From assembly GCA_027491845.1 (NCBI GenBank), contig JAOZGF010000150.1:1-7478 (forward strand): a DNA stretch of 7,478 nucleotides, read 5' to 3'. Made by a program: the position numbers and the translations under genes. Positions 1 to 6,340 of this stretch are shown here, piece by piece. Position 1 is the stretch's first letter, and each line of letters opens with the position of its first letter. Source of the DNA: Thermoproteota archaeon. Lineage in GTDB: Archaea > Korarchaeota > JAOZGF01. The notes under the pieces are model-generated. The model had not been told where the DNA came from. It ran no database searches and was given only the letters and a program-made list of their open reading frames with translations.

Positions 1-552
1 TCCCTCACTTTTATCTTTATGGAGCTCTATTTTCACTTCCCCAATATCTCCTTTTGCGCTGGCGCTTAACACGTCATCCTTAACCTGGAAAGTGATTGAC
101 TCAGACACTGTTTCAGCATCCATTATCATGTTGCTTAACACACTTGAAATAAGTTTTCCATAGCATTTATAATCAATTTTCGGTGTTCTAGTCATTACTT
201 CCATGCCGGAGATAAGCGGCAGCGAAAACACCCTTGTTGACGCGTCTTCAGTCTTTAACACGAACTTGTTTTTCTCTACATATGCCTCGAGAGAACCCTT
301 CCCTAACCTTCTAGAAATGGTTTTGAGGTCTGTGAAAGAAAGACCTATCTCTTGTTTACTGTCACATTCAAACTTAACAAAGACTTCAGGAGGAAGGTTA
401 ACCTCAACCACCGCGACCTTCGCAAGATCCATGCTTCTCACAAGCAATCCTTCTTCTGGGGTGAAGAGGAGGGAGGCTTCATCTACTAATGCATTAACCG
501 ACTCAACGATGTACCTAAATGAACGAGTGTCCTCAAACACAATTTTCAGCAT
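1..552 (-). CDS. pcn: DNA polymerase sliding clamp PCNA (partial, C-terminus beyond left edge)
   Basis: This is the ring-shaped processivity factor that tethers DNA polymerase, ligase, FEN1 and other PIP-box proteins to DNA. The 184 visible codons start at an ATG on the minus strand with MLKIVFEDTRSFRYIVESV, the usual PCNA opening. RSMDLAKVAVVEVNLP (residues 39-54) corresponds to the conserved 'amDpshvalv' strand. The interdomain connector loop lies near residues 108-125 (FSLPLISGMEV). Archaeal PCNA is about 245 residues, so roughly 60 residues, including the C-terminal tail that contacts PIP boxes, lie outside the window. A weak GTGGTG ribosome-binding element sits just before the start (558-564). 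The gene is divergent from the 5S rRNA gene. Family assignment is firm, but whether the genome has other PCNA paralogs cannot be seen. Confidence 0.93.
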   Translation of the reverse strand, partial: MLKIVFEDTRSFRYIVESVNALVDEASLLFTPEEGLLVRSMDLAKVAVVEVNLPPEVFVKFECDSKQEIGLSFTDLKTISRRLGKGSLEAYVEKNKFVLKTEDASTRVFSLPLISGMEVMTRTPKIDYKCYGKLISSVLSNMIMDAETVSESITFQVKDDVLSASAKGDIGEVKIELHKDKSEG

Positions 553-774
553 AACAACACCACTTAACTCAAAACAAGGTGGGTTGCCACAACCTCTGTT
601 TTTCGTCTTAAATTAAGGATATCTAAATCTTTTAACGCAAGTTATTAAAATACTTTAAACGCCTTTAAAATTGTTTTGAAGAACATTTTGCACATTACCA
701 AGTTAACAGTAAATGAACCCTAATCAAAAACAGGGCAGGACAACCACTTCTTTGATGCCGATTAAAACAATAAC

Positions 775-790
775 TTTAAATTATATAAAT
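775..790 (+). promoter_or_regulatory. TATA-type promoter of the 5S rRNA gene
   Basis: The stretch TTTAAATTATATAAAT is a near-ideal archaeal box A centred roughly 22-26 bases before the first base of the 5S rRNA helix, which is the expected distance to a transcription start. It implies that 5S is transcribed as its own unit rather than from a 16S-23S operon. The start site itself is inferred. Confidence 0.65.
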
Positions 791-805
791 AAATTATGTT
801 TTAGT

Positions 806-931
806 TGGGCAACGGCCATAGAGGCTGGGGAAACACCTGAACCCATTCCGAACTCAGAAGTTAAGCCCAGCTTCGTTCTCCTAAGTACTGCGCTCCGAGA
901 GGGCGTGGGAACAGGAGAAGCCGTTGCCCAC
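806..931 (+). rRNA. rrf: 5S ribosomal RNA
   Basis: 5S rRNA of the large ribosomal subunit. The terminal helix is visible as TGGGCAACGGC (806-816) pairing with GCCGTTGCCCA (920-930). The highly conserved loop sequence CCGAACTCAGAAGTTAAGC spans 848-865. A further seven-base helix pairs TTCTCCT (876-882) with AGGAGAA (913-919), enclosing the usual TACTGC...GAG...GTGGGA region. The length of about 125 nt is typical. No 23S gene lies upstream, since the left neighbour is the divergent PCNA gene, so this copy is unlinked from the large rRNAs here, as is common in TACK archaea. Exact ends are accurate to within a base or two. A 105-codon open frame running across it is not a gene. Confidence 0.96.
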
Positions 932-933
932 TT

Positions 934-940
934 ACTTTTT
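934..940 (+). terminator. T-rich terminator after 5S rRNA
   Basis: A run of five T residues (936-940) follows immediately after the terminal 5S helix. Archaeal RNA polymerase terminates at oligo-T tracts without needing a strong hairpin, so this is a plausible 3' end signal. Assigned by position only. Confidence 0.4.
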
Positions 941-1031
941 AAAAATAAAGGAGATTTTAAAAATCAGGAGTTGTTTAGAAAAAATCTATTTGGTTTTTCA
1001 AAGGCAACAGCCTGCAACGCCCATGTTTAGA

Positions 1032-1037
1032 AGGTGA
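1032..1037 (+). promoter_or_regulatory. Ribosome binding site for the DUF1512 gene
   Basis: AGGTGA, matching the archaeal anti-Shine-Dalgarno complement GGAGGTGAT, lies four bases before the ATG at 1042 and supports that start. Confidence 0.65.
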
Positions 1038-1041
1038 GCAA

Positions 1042-2139
1042 ATGCTTCAAGGACTAGGACAAGAAAGCTGGTTTTCATTGTTCATTTTCTTTCTCTTCAT
1101 GATCATAATGACCTTCTATGGTCAAAAAATACAAATGATGGTTTGGATCAGCGAAATAGAAAGAGCATTAAGAAAACTTAGAGATTACGTTGATAAGAGC
1201 AAAGGTAAAGCAATAAGCGTAGTTAAAAAATATGGAATGAATGAAAAAGAAATAAAAGTAAACCTGGAGAATTTCATAAGGTTCTTTATAATTTCACCTG
1301 TTGACCTTGATCCAGCAGGGGTTCTTGGAAGACTAGAATTCCTATTAGATAAGGGAAAGGAGAGAATCCATGAATACGCATCTATCCTCGCCCCAAAAGC
1401 AAGTGAGTCCGAAACAGACAACATAGAAAACATCTTGGGAGCTTGCATAGTCTTAGATAATCTCTACAGAATTGTCAGACACTTCCTCTTGTTAGGCAAA
1501 AAATCTCAAAGCACGCTGCACATCATGCAAGTTCACATGCAACTTCCCTTAATAATGAAGTTCGCTAAAGCATATTTTTCATCCCTTAAAGCTTTTTCAG
1601 AGGGCCATCCAATTGGCGATGGAGTGGGGCCGCTTGTTGTTTTCTATTTAATGGACGGGGCTCCAACTAAAGAGATAGCTAAAGACGTTGTGATGGCTGA
1701 AAGAGAATTTGAAGGAAGAAAACTAATACTTGTTAAGGCTAAAGGACCTGGTGGAAACGTAGGGAAACCAGGGGAAGCTATAAAGAAAATAATAGAAGAG
1801 AAAAAAGGAGAAATAGACATGATAATAATGATAGATGCCGCAGGCAAACTGGAGGGAGAGAAAACAGGCGAGATAGCTGAAGGAATAGGGGCCGCTATCG
1901 GCGACCCTGGACCCGAAAAATACAAGATAGAAGAATCAGCAAGGAAATACGGTATACCATTAAACGCAGTAATAATAAAGCAATCCTTGATTGAGGCAGT
2001 TACGACCATGAAGAAGGAAATAGCAGAGGCAGCAGTTAACGTTGTGGAGGTAGTTAAAAAGAGAATTCTAGAGAACACGTCAGCCAAGGCAACCGTGTTG
2101 GTCGCAGGAATAGGCAATAGTGTAGGCATAAGTCAATAA
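1042..2139 (+). CDS. DUF1512 family membrane-anchored protein, function unknown
   Basis: A 365-residue protein recognised as the archaeal DUF1512 family (usual length about 370), whose function is not known. One hydrophobic segment near residues 9-26 (WFSLFIFFLFMIIMTF) should anchor it in the membrane. A long mixed helical region follows (about 35-190), then a C-terminal domain. That domain carries the most distinctive glycine-rich motifs: GPGGNVGKPGEA at 235-246, and a stretch at 264-290 containing IDAAGKLEGEKTGEIAEG and ending in GDPG. The glycine-rich loops next to hydrophobic strands (IDMIIMIDAAG) look like a nucleotide- or phosphate-binding fold, but this is inference. The final residues VLVAGIGNSVGISQ also look loop-like. 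The start is backed by a GGTGA site. The next gene begins 23 bases later on the same strand, so the two are probably co-transcribed. Confidence 0.85.
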   Translation: MLQGLGQESWFSLFIFFLFMIIMTFYGQKIQMMVWISEIERALRKLRDYVDKSKGKAISVVKKYGMNEKEIKVNLENFIRFFIISPVDLDPAGVLGRLEFLLDKGKERIHEYASILAPKASESETDNIENILGACIVLDNLYRIVRHFLLLGKKSQSTLHIMQVHMQLPLIMKFAKAYFSSLKAFSEGHPIGDGVGPLVVFYLMDGAPTKEIAKDVVMAEREFEGRKLILVKAKGPGGNVGKPGEAIKKIIEEKKGEIDMIIMIDAAGKLEGEKTGEIAEGIGAAIGDPGPEKYKIEESARKYGIPLNAVIIKQSLIEAVTTMKKEIAEAAVNVVEVVKKRILENTSAKATVLVAGIGNSVGISQ

Positions 2140-2150
2140 ACAACTAAAAA

Positions 2151-2160
2151 AAGGAGGTAA
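2151..2160 (+). promoter_or_regulatory. Strong ribosome binding site for the zinc-ribbon membrane protein gene
   Basis: AAGGAGGTAA, an almost perfect Shine-Dalgarno match, sits three bases before the ATG at 2163. It is the strongest such site in the window and supports real translation of the short downstream gene. Confidence 0.75.
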
Positions 2161-2162
2161 CC

Positions 2163-2468
2163 ATGCTTTTCCCTTTACTAAATGATTTAACTCTACAGTT
2201 CCTCTTAACCATATTGCTAATACTTTCAATCATAGCCTTCCTTATCTTTCAATTATCCACTTACTTTAAGAAAAAGCCACAGAAAGAAGTGGTTATAACT
2301 CAAATGAAATGTAAGCCCTGCAACTATGAGGAAAAAAGAAACTTCCAACAAGGAGACTATGTGGGCAAAAAAACTGGGAAATGCCCTGAATGCGGGGGAG
2401 AAATGATCATATACTCTATTTATTCAGAACTAGTAAAAGGAAAACCTAAGCCCTACGTCAAAACATAA
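2163..2468 (+). CDS. Small membrane protein with zinc-ribbon-like CxxC pair
   Basis: A 101-residue protein that I do not recognise by name. A single hydrophobic helix (about residues 10-33) is followed by a basic stretch (KKKPQK). A short soluble domain then carries four cysteines as CKPC (50-53) and CPEC (74-77), a rubredoxin/zinc-ribbon arrangement with a 20-residue spacer. The lysine-rich boundary suggests the zinc domain faces the cytoplasm. The gene follows the DUF1512 gene with a 23-base gap and its own strong ribosome binding site, so the two membrane-anchored products may act together. Its last 16 bases overlap the 3' end of the opposing methionine aminopeptidase gene. A zinc-binding role is inferred from the cysteines only. 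Confidence 0.8.
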   Translation: MLFPLLNDLTLQFLLTILLILSIIAFLIFQLSTYFKKKPQKEVVITQMKCKPCNYEEKRNFQQGDYVGKKTGKCPECGGEMIIYSIYSELVKGKPKPYVKT

Positions 2469-3370
2469 CATCCGTCCCCTTCCACAACCAGTGTTTTTTC
2501 ACATTGAGCAACCAATCCCCTTGACTTCTCAATTAATACAGGGTAAGGATACAGTAATCCTTTAAGCAAAAGTTTTTTAACCTTCTTGTTCAGTTCCTCT
2601 TCTTTGAAGCTTCGTTGCAGCCACCTCAAAGCAAAGGGGAAGCTTCCATATTCGTTCAAGATAAAGTTTAGGACGTTGTCCTTCAACTTAGTTTCCCTGC
2701 TAACACTCCTATAGATCCTAATGATGCTTGACTCCTCCACGTACCCTTCACCGTTTGTTGAGAACGGCTCTACAGCATAGACTTCCCCTCTTCTCATCTT
2801 CTTACCCCTGAAAGAACCCACGTTTGGAACATTTATTCCTCCATGCAACCTAAACCTTTCAAGCTTATGGCCTGTTAAATTCCTAATAGGGTTAAATCCA
2901 TATGACTTAATTTTGTTCTCTATAACCCTCCCAACCTCACTTGTCCTAACACCATCCCTAATAACTTTAATTGCAGAGTTCAAAGCCTCCTCAGACGCAG
3001 CAATCAAGTCGTCGTGTTCGCCGGAGAAAGAAACAGTGTAAGCCGCATCTGCAATGTAGCCCTCCACGTGAACACCGCAGTCTATCTTAACAAGATCGCC
3101 ATTTGAAAACCTGGCTTTTTCATTTAAATTAGGGGTAAAATGAGCTGCAACATGGTTAATGGATATATTAGTCGGGAAAGCAGGTTTCCCTCCTAAATCA
3201 ACAATTTTCCTTTCGATTTTTTCAGCTATATCTACCAGCGAAGCCCCTGGAACAACTATTTTCCTTGAAAAGGATAACACTTCACACAATATTTTTCCAG
3301 CTTCCACATACTTTTCTAATTCCTCTTGAGACATCATTTTACACAACTCTGGAGGTTCAATTAAAACCAT
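2453..3370 (-). CDS. map: Methionine aminopeptidase, type II
   Basis: A cytosolic dinuclear metalloprotease that removes the initiator methionine from nascent proteins. It has the pita-bread fold of the M24 family. All metal ligands are visible: D97 and D108 (in VKIDCGVHVEGYIADAA), H168 (TGHKLERFRLHGGINVPNV), E201 (YAVEPF) and E291 (QCEKT). The substrate/catalytic histidines H77 (AAHFTP) and H176 are also present. The roughly 55-60 residue insertion after E201 containing the winged helix-like part marks type II. Length is 305 residues against about 295 in Pyrococcus-type enzymes. The first dozen residues (MVLIEPPELCKM) look extra, so an ATG at 3337 or 3334 would match the family better. No clear ribosome binding site decides this. 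The gene lies convergently against the zinc-ribbon gene with a 16-base overlap. Confidence 0.95.
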   Translation of the reverse strand: MVLIEPPELCKMMSQEELEKYVEAGKILCEVLSFSRKIVVPGASLVDIAEKIERKIVDLGGKPAFPTNISINHVAAHFTPNLNEKARFSNGDLVKIDCGVHVEGYIADAAYTVSFSGEHDDLIAASEEALNSAIKVIRDGVRTSEVGRVIENKIKSYGFNPIRNLTGHKLERFRLHGGINVPNVGSFRGKKMRRGEVYAVEPFSTNGEGYVEESSIIRIYRSVSRETKLKDNVLNFILNEYGSFPFALRWLQRSFKEEELNKKVKKLLLKGLLYPYPVLIEKSRGLVAQCEKTLVVEGDGCYVLT

Positions 3371-3387
3371 TTTGAGCCTGAAGCATA

Positions 3388-3396
3388 GTTATAAAT
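3388..3396 (-). promoter_or_regulatory. Putative TATA box of the methionine aminopeptidase gene
   Basis: On the minus strand, ATTTATAAC lies about 22-24 bases before the ATG at 3370. That spacing predicts a transcript starting at or just inside this ATG: either a leaderless message, or a short leader to the internal ATGs at 3337/3334. The box is visible; the start site is inferred. Confidence 0.45.
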
Positions 3397-3614
3397 GATT
3401 GCAAAACCAGTAAAAATAATACGTAACACGTTTATGAATCAGCAAAGCATTAAGCCAAAATTTTTTTATAGAAGAAAGGGCATATCATAAATACTAGTTT
3501 TAAAACAACACTGGACACACATTTTTTTTTAGTAGTCTTAAAAATCAATATCCTGATAAAATGAAAAATTACCATTATTCTCCTTGAAAAAGCGAAGCAT
3601 CAAGCGTTGTAAAA

Positions 3615-3634
3615 CATGTAAACATTCATGTAAA
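3615..3634 (+). repeat. Tandem pair of CATGTAAA direct repeats upstream of the TOPRIM operon
   Basis: CATGTAAA occurs at 3615-3622 and again at 3627-3634, a period of 12 bases, ending 18 bases before the GTG start of the small TOPRIM gene. Placement across the expected promoter region makes it a candidate regulator site, but two short AT-rich copies could be chance. Confidence 0.35.
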
Positions 3635-3652
3635 TCCCTAATGTGATATGAA

Positions 3653-4072
3653 GTGAATATTTTAGCAACCGAGAAAAGCCTTAAAGAGTTTGAGGAACTC
3701 TTCCAACAAATACTTTCCCTATCCAAAACAGGGTGCTACATTATTGTTGAGGGAAAGAAGGACGTTCTTTCCTTAATGAAACTAAACGTTAATGGAAGGT
3801 TTATAACTATAGGGAGAGGGGTCAACCAAGTTTTCCGTGTGAATCTTTCTTGCAAAGGAAAAGCCATTGTCTTAACGGATTTTGACGAAAAAGGAGAAAG
3901 CCTTGCATCAGAAACCGAAAAAACCCTTGAAGAACTTGGAGTAACCATTGTTAGGGATTTAAGGAAAAGGCTTCGTCAACTGATAAGTTCATCAGACTTG
4001 CCTAAAGTTGTTGAGGGGTTTTCAACCTGGTATTTAAATAAAACAAAAAGAGTTAGGGGTGAGGAGAATTAA
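3653..4072 (+). CDS. Small TOPRIM domain protein (UPF0292 / RNase M5-like)
   Basis: A 139-residue protein that is essentially one TOPRIM domain, the metal-binding fold shared by DnaG primases, topoisomerases and RNase M5. The catalytic signature is intact: glutamate E33 in IIVEGKKDVLSL and the DxD pair D76/D78 in VLTDFDEKG. It resembles the archaeal UPF0292 'small primase-like' family. The start is GTG at 3653; the in-frame TGA at 3644 excludes any earlier start. Its TAA stop overlaps the next gene's ATG by one base (TAATG), implying translational coupling to DnaG. The family's true activity is not established. A nuclease or nucleotidyl-phosphate role is inferred from the fold. A helical, basic C-terminal tail (residues 103-139) could contact RNA. 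Confidence 0.85.
   Translation: MNILATEKSLKEFEELFQQILSLSKTGCYIIVEGKKDVLSLMKLNVNGRFITIGRGVNQVFRVNLSCKGKAIVLTDFDEKGESLASETEKTLEELGVTIVRDLRKRLRQLISSSDLPKVVEGFSTWYLNKTKRVRGEEN
4056..4062 (+). promoter_or_regulatory. Ribosome binding site for dnaG inside the upstream gene
   Basis: GGGGTGA within the last codons of the small TOPRIM gene lies nine bases before the dnaG ATG at 4072. Together with the TAATG overlap it supports that start and coupled translation. Confidence 0.5.
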
Positions 4073-5259
4073 TGATTAATGAAGAAACCACCATAAAATA
4101 CGTTATAAAATGTGACTTAATGGCTCAAGGAATAGTTGAAAAACCAGACGTCGTCGGCGCAATATTTGGACAACTGGAAGGGCTGCTTGGAAAATATTTG
4201 GAGTTGAGAGAACTTCAAAAAACAGGTAGAATAGGCCGGATAGATGTAAAACTTGAATCAAAAGGTGGAAAAACAAATGGAATGATAATGGTTCCATCTA
4301 GCTTAGGAAAAGTGGAAACAGCAATCATTGCAGCAGCCTTGGAAACAATAGACAAAATAGGACCCTGCACAGCAAAAATAAGAATGAAAGAAATAGTTGA
4401 CGTAAGAGAAATAAAGCGTGAAGCCATAAAGAAAAGGGCGATAGAAATACTTCAGAAATGGAACGAACAAAGCCAGTACCAAGGTGAATCACTAATAAGG
4501 GAAATCGAAGAAGCATTAAACGTTGGCGAAATAATCAGCTTTGGAGAAGAAAAACTTCCAGCTGGCCCAGACGTCGATAAGTCAAGGGAGATAATTGTTG
4601 TGGAAGGTAGGGCAGATGTAATTAACCTGCTTAGACACGGGATAAAGAACGCAATAGCTGTTGAAGGAACAAGCGTACCTAAGACGATAGTAGAGCTCAG
4701 CAAAAATAAGGAGGTAACAGCCTTCGTGGACGGAGACAGAGGAGGATCACTCATTTTAAAGGAACTCTTCCAAGTTGCAGACATAGACTACGTTGCCAGG
4801 GCACCGCAAGGAAAAGGAGTGGAAGAACTTGACGAGAAAGAAATCACTGAAGCCCTAAAGAACAGGGTTAACGTTAAAGACGCTGAAAGCCTTTACAAGA
4901 AACCCTTCCATACACACCTTATAAGGAAGGAACCAGTAATACCCCAAAACTTACTTGAAAAAATAACCGAAGCCATAAATGAAATTGGAAGGTTTCAAGC
5001 CATACTGCTGGACAAAAACGGAAGGAAGGTGGATGAAACATCCATAGATAAACTTAAGGAGACAATTCCCTCCGTTAAGCCTGAAACAATAGTTTTCGAC
5101 GGAATAATAACGCAAAGAATAGTTGAGACAGCGTACAAACACGGAGTCAAAAGAATAATTGGGGTGAAAAAAGGCTCCCTTGAAAAGATACCTGTTAATA
5201 TTTCCCTGCTTACCTTCGATGAAGTCAGAGAACTAAACAAGGCGTTAAACAAGAGATAA
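4072..5259 (+). CDS. dnaG: Archaeal DnaG (primase-like, exosome-associated)
   Basis: A 395-residue archaeal DnaG. In archaea this protein is a stable subunit of the RNA exosome, where it helps bind adenine-rich RNA; primase activity has been reported for the Sulfolobus protein. The central TOPRIM domain is clear: E178 in IIVVEGRADVINLLRHG and D220/D222 in TAFVDGDRGGSLILKEL, followed by YVARAPQGKGVEEL (240-253). The N-terminal region (1-165) and C-terminal region (about 290-395) are archaeal-specific. There is no bacterial-type zinc finger or helicase-binding domain, as expected. The gene starts in overlap with the small TOPRIM gene and ends ten bases before Pelota, so all three appear to share a message. 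Length is slightly below the roughly 400-450 usual in the family. Confidence 0.95.
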   Translation: MINEETTIKYVIKCDLMAQGIVEKPDVVGAIFGQLEGLLGKYLELRELQKTGRIGRIDVKLESKGGKTNGMIMVPSSLGKVETAIIAAALETIDKIGPCTAKIRMKEIVDVREIKREAIKKRAIEILQKWNEQSQYQGESLIREIEEALNVGEIISFGEEKLPAGPDVDKSREIIVVEGRADVINLLRHGIKNAIAVEGTSVPKTIVELSKNKEVTAFVDGDRGGSLILKELFQVADIDYVARAPQGKGVEELDEKEITEALKNRVNVKDAESLYKKPFHTHLIRKEPVIPQNLLEKITEAINEIGRFQAILLDKNGRKVDETSIDKLKETIPSVKPETIVFDGIITQRIVETAYKHGVKRIIGVKKGSLEKIPVNISLLTFDEVRELNKALNKR

Positions 5260-5269
5260 GGAAAGACTC

Positions 5270-6340
5270 TTGAGGCTTATTGAAGTAAACAAGAAAAAGG
5301 GATACCTGACACTAATACCTGAAAACCTGACGGACCTCTATTACTTATCACTGTACTTTGAGGAAGGGGACATCATTAAATCATGGACTTCAAGAAAGGT
5401 GAAGCCTCCCAGGGAAAGGAAAAGAAGCGACGAAGGAAAAAGGATACCTGTTACACTAACAATAAATGTTAGGTCGACAGAGTTTAAAGAGTTCTCAAAC
5501 GCATTAAGGGTTAAAGGAGTAATCGTTGAAGACGTTGGGGAAATAGGGATAAAAGGAGCATTCCACACGATAAACATGAAGCCAGGGGCGAAAGTAACCA
5601 TAAAAAAGAAAAAATGGAGCGAACAATTGCTGAACTACATTAAGTCAGCCGAAGAAGAAGCCATAAAACCAAGAATACTTGCAATCACGCTTGACTACGA
5701 AGAAGCAACAGTCGCCCTAATCACCTATAAAAGGATAAAGCTAGTGAGCAGGGTTAACTCAAGAATACCCGGTAAACAGGTTGAAGAAAGTGAAAGGGAA
5801 AAAGCGCTCCTACTCTACTTTAAAAAACTAGCTGAAGAAATTGAAAAAAACCTGTCAAGGATAAAAATAGATAAAGTTATTATAGCTGGACCCGGCTTCG
5901 CAAAAGAAAAATTCTACAGCTTCCTTAAAAACAAAGACTACACAGAAAAAATCAAGATCGTCTCTACAAGTTCAGCAACCGTATCAGGCATTGAAGAACT
6001 AGTTAAGAGAGGGGTTCTACAGGAAATTGTAAATGAGTCCTCCATAACAGAGGACTCAAAACTTTTAAGTAAAATGATGGAACTCCTGCTTAGGAAAAGT
6101 AGGAAAGTAGCTATAGGACTTGAAGAAGTTAAAAACGCAGCACAATATGGAGCAATAGACCTATTACTGGTCTCGGAAAAAATGCTGTGGAAAAAGGAAT
6201 CCAGGGAGCAAGTAAAAGAAATAATAAGTACAATTAAAACGACGAAAGGAAAGGCAAGGTTCATTTCAACAACCCACGAAGCAGGAAAATATCTGGAGTC
6301 ATTCGGCGGTATTGCAGCTTTCCTAAGATTTCCTGTTTAA
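5270..6340 (+). CDS. pelA: mRNA surveillance protein Pelota (Dom34)
   Basis: The ribosome-rescue factor that resembles eRF1, enters the empty A site of stalled ribosomes with aEF1A and promotes subunit splitting with ABCE1. At 356 residues it is full length. Domain A spans about 1-130 (Sm-like; IPVTLTINV, KGAFHTINMKPG). Domain B spans about 134-260 (ILAITLDYEEATVALIT, IIAGPGFAKEKF, SGIEELVKRG). Domain C spans about 262-356 and holds the signature AAQYGAIDLLLVSEKML and the terminal HEAGKYLESFGGIAAFLRFP. As in all Pelota proteins, the GGQ of eRF1 is absent. The start is TTG at 5270, ten bases after the dnaG stop, with a weak AAGGAAAG upstream. No nearby ATG fits. A nine-base-pair inverted repeat lies inside the gene at 6034-6058. 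Confidence 0.95.
   Translation: MRLIEVNKKKGYLTLIPENLTDLYYLSLYFEEGDIIKSWTSRKVKPPRERKRSDEGKRIPVTLTINVRSTEFKEFSNALRVKGVIVEDVGEIGIKGAFHTINMKPGAKVTIKKKKWSEQLLNYIKSAEEEAIKPRILAITLDYEEATVALITYKRIKLVSRVNSRIPGKQVEESEREKALLLYFKKLAEEIEKNLSRIKIDKVIIAGPGFAKEKFYSFLKNKDYTEKIKIVSTSSATVSGIEELVKRGVLQEIVNESSITEDSKLLSKMMELLLRKSRKVAIGLEEVKNAAQYGAIDLLLVSEKMLWKKESREQVKEIISTIKTTKGKARFISTTHEAGKYLESFGGIAAFLRFPV
6034..6058 (+). repeat. Perfect 9-bp inverted repeat inside pelA
   Basis: TGAGTCCTC (6034-6042) and GAGGACTCA (6050-6058) are exact reverse complements separated by a seven-base loop (6043-6049). They encode the linker between Pelota domains B and C (ESSITEDSK). The RNA could fold into a stable hairpin. It has no T tract after it, so it is not an obvious terminator. 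Confidence 0.6.

Larger units (their letters stand above)
3371..3652. other. AT-rich divergent intergenic region
   Basis: This spacer separates the divergent methionine aminopeptidase and TOPRIM-DnaG-Pelota units, so it should hold promoters in both directions. It contains T tracts at 3461-3467 and 3522-3530, TATA-like stretches (TTTTTATA near 3463-3470, CATAAATAC near 3486-3494) and a pair of CATGTAAA repeats. I saw no tRNA, no convincing C/D-box pattern and no supported coding frame. Confidence 0.5.

Noticed and set aside
582..594. Short hairpin GGTTG-CCA-CAACC in the PCNA leader
   Set aside because: A five-base stem with a three-base loop is too weak to claim as a regulatory structure.
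203..616. Open frame of 137 codons on the plus strand
   Set aside because: It is the antisense shadow of the PCNA gene, whose minus-strand translation matches the family over all 184 codons.
953..965. Palindrome GATTTT-A-AAAATC between 5S rRNA and the DUF1512 gene
   Set aside because: AT-only core makes chance likely. It may simply be a TATA-like promoter patch for DUF1512, but the implied leader of about 55 bases is unusual and unproven.
713..1030. Open frame of 105 codons on the plus strand
   Set aside because: It runs straight through the 5S rRNA gene, whose conserved loop and helices fully explain the sequence.
3461..3530. Possible small RNA between the TATA-like stretch at 3461-3470 and the T9 tract at 3522-3530
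   Set aside because: The implied transcript would be only about 35 bases with no visible structure or C/D boxes; not enough to call.
3538..3726. Open frame of 62 codons on the minus strand in the divergent spacer
   Set aside because: It overlaps the start of the small TOPRIM gene, has no ribosome binding site or recognisable motif, and its composition is unremarkable.
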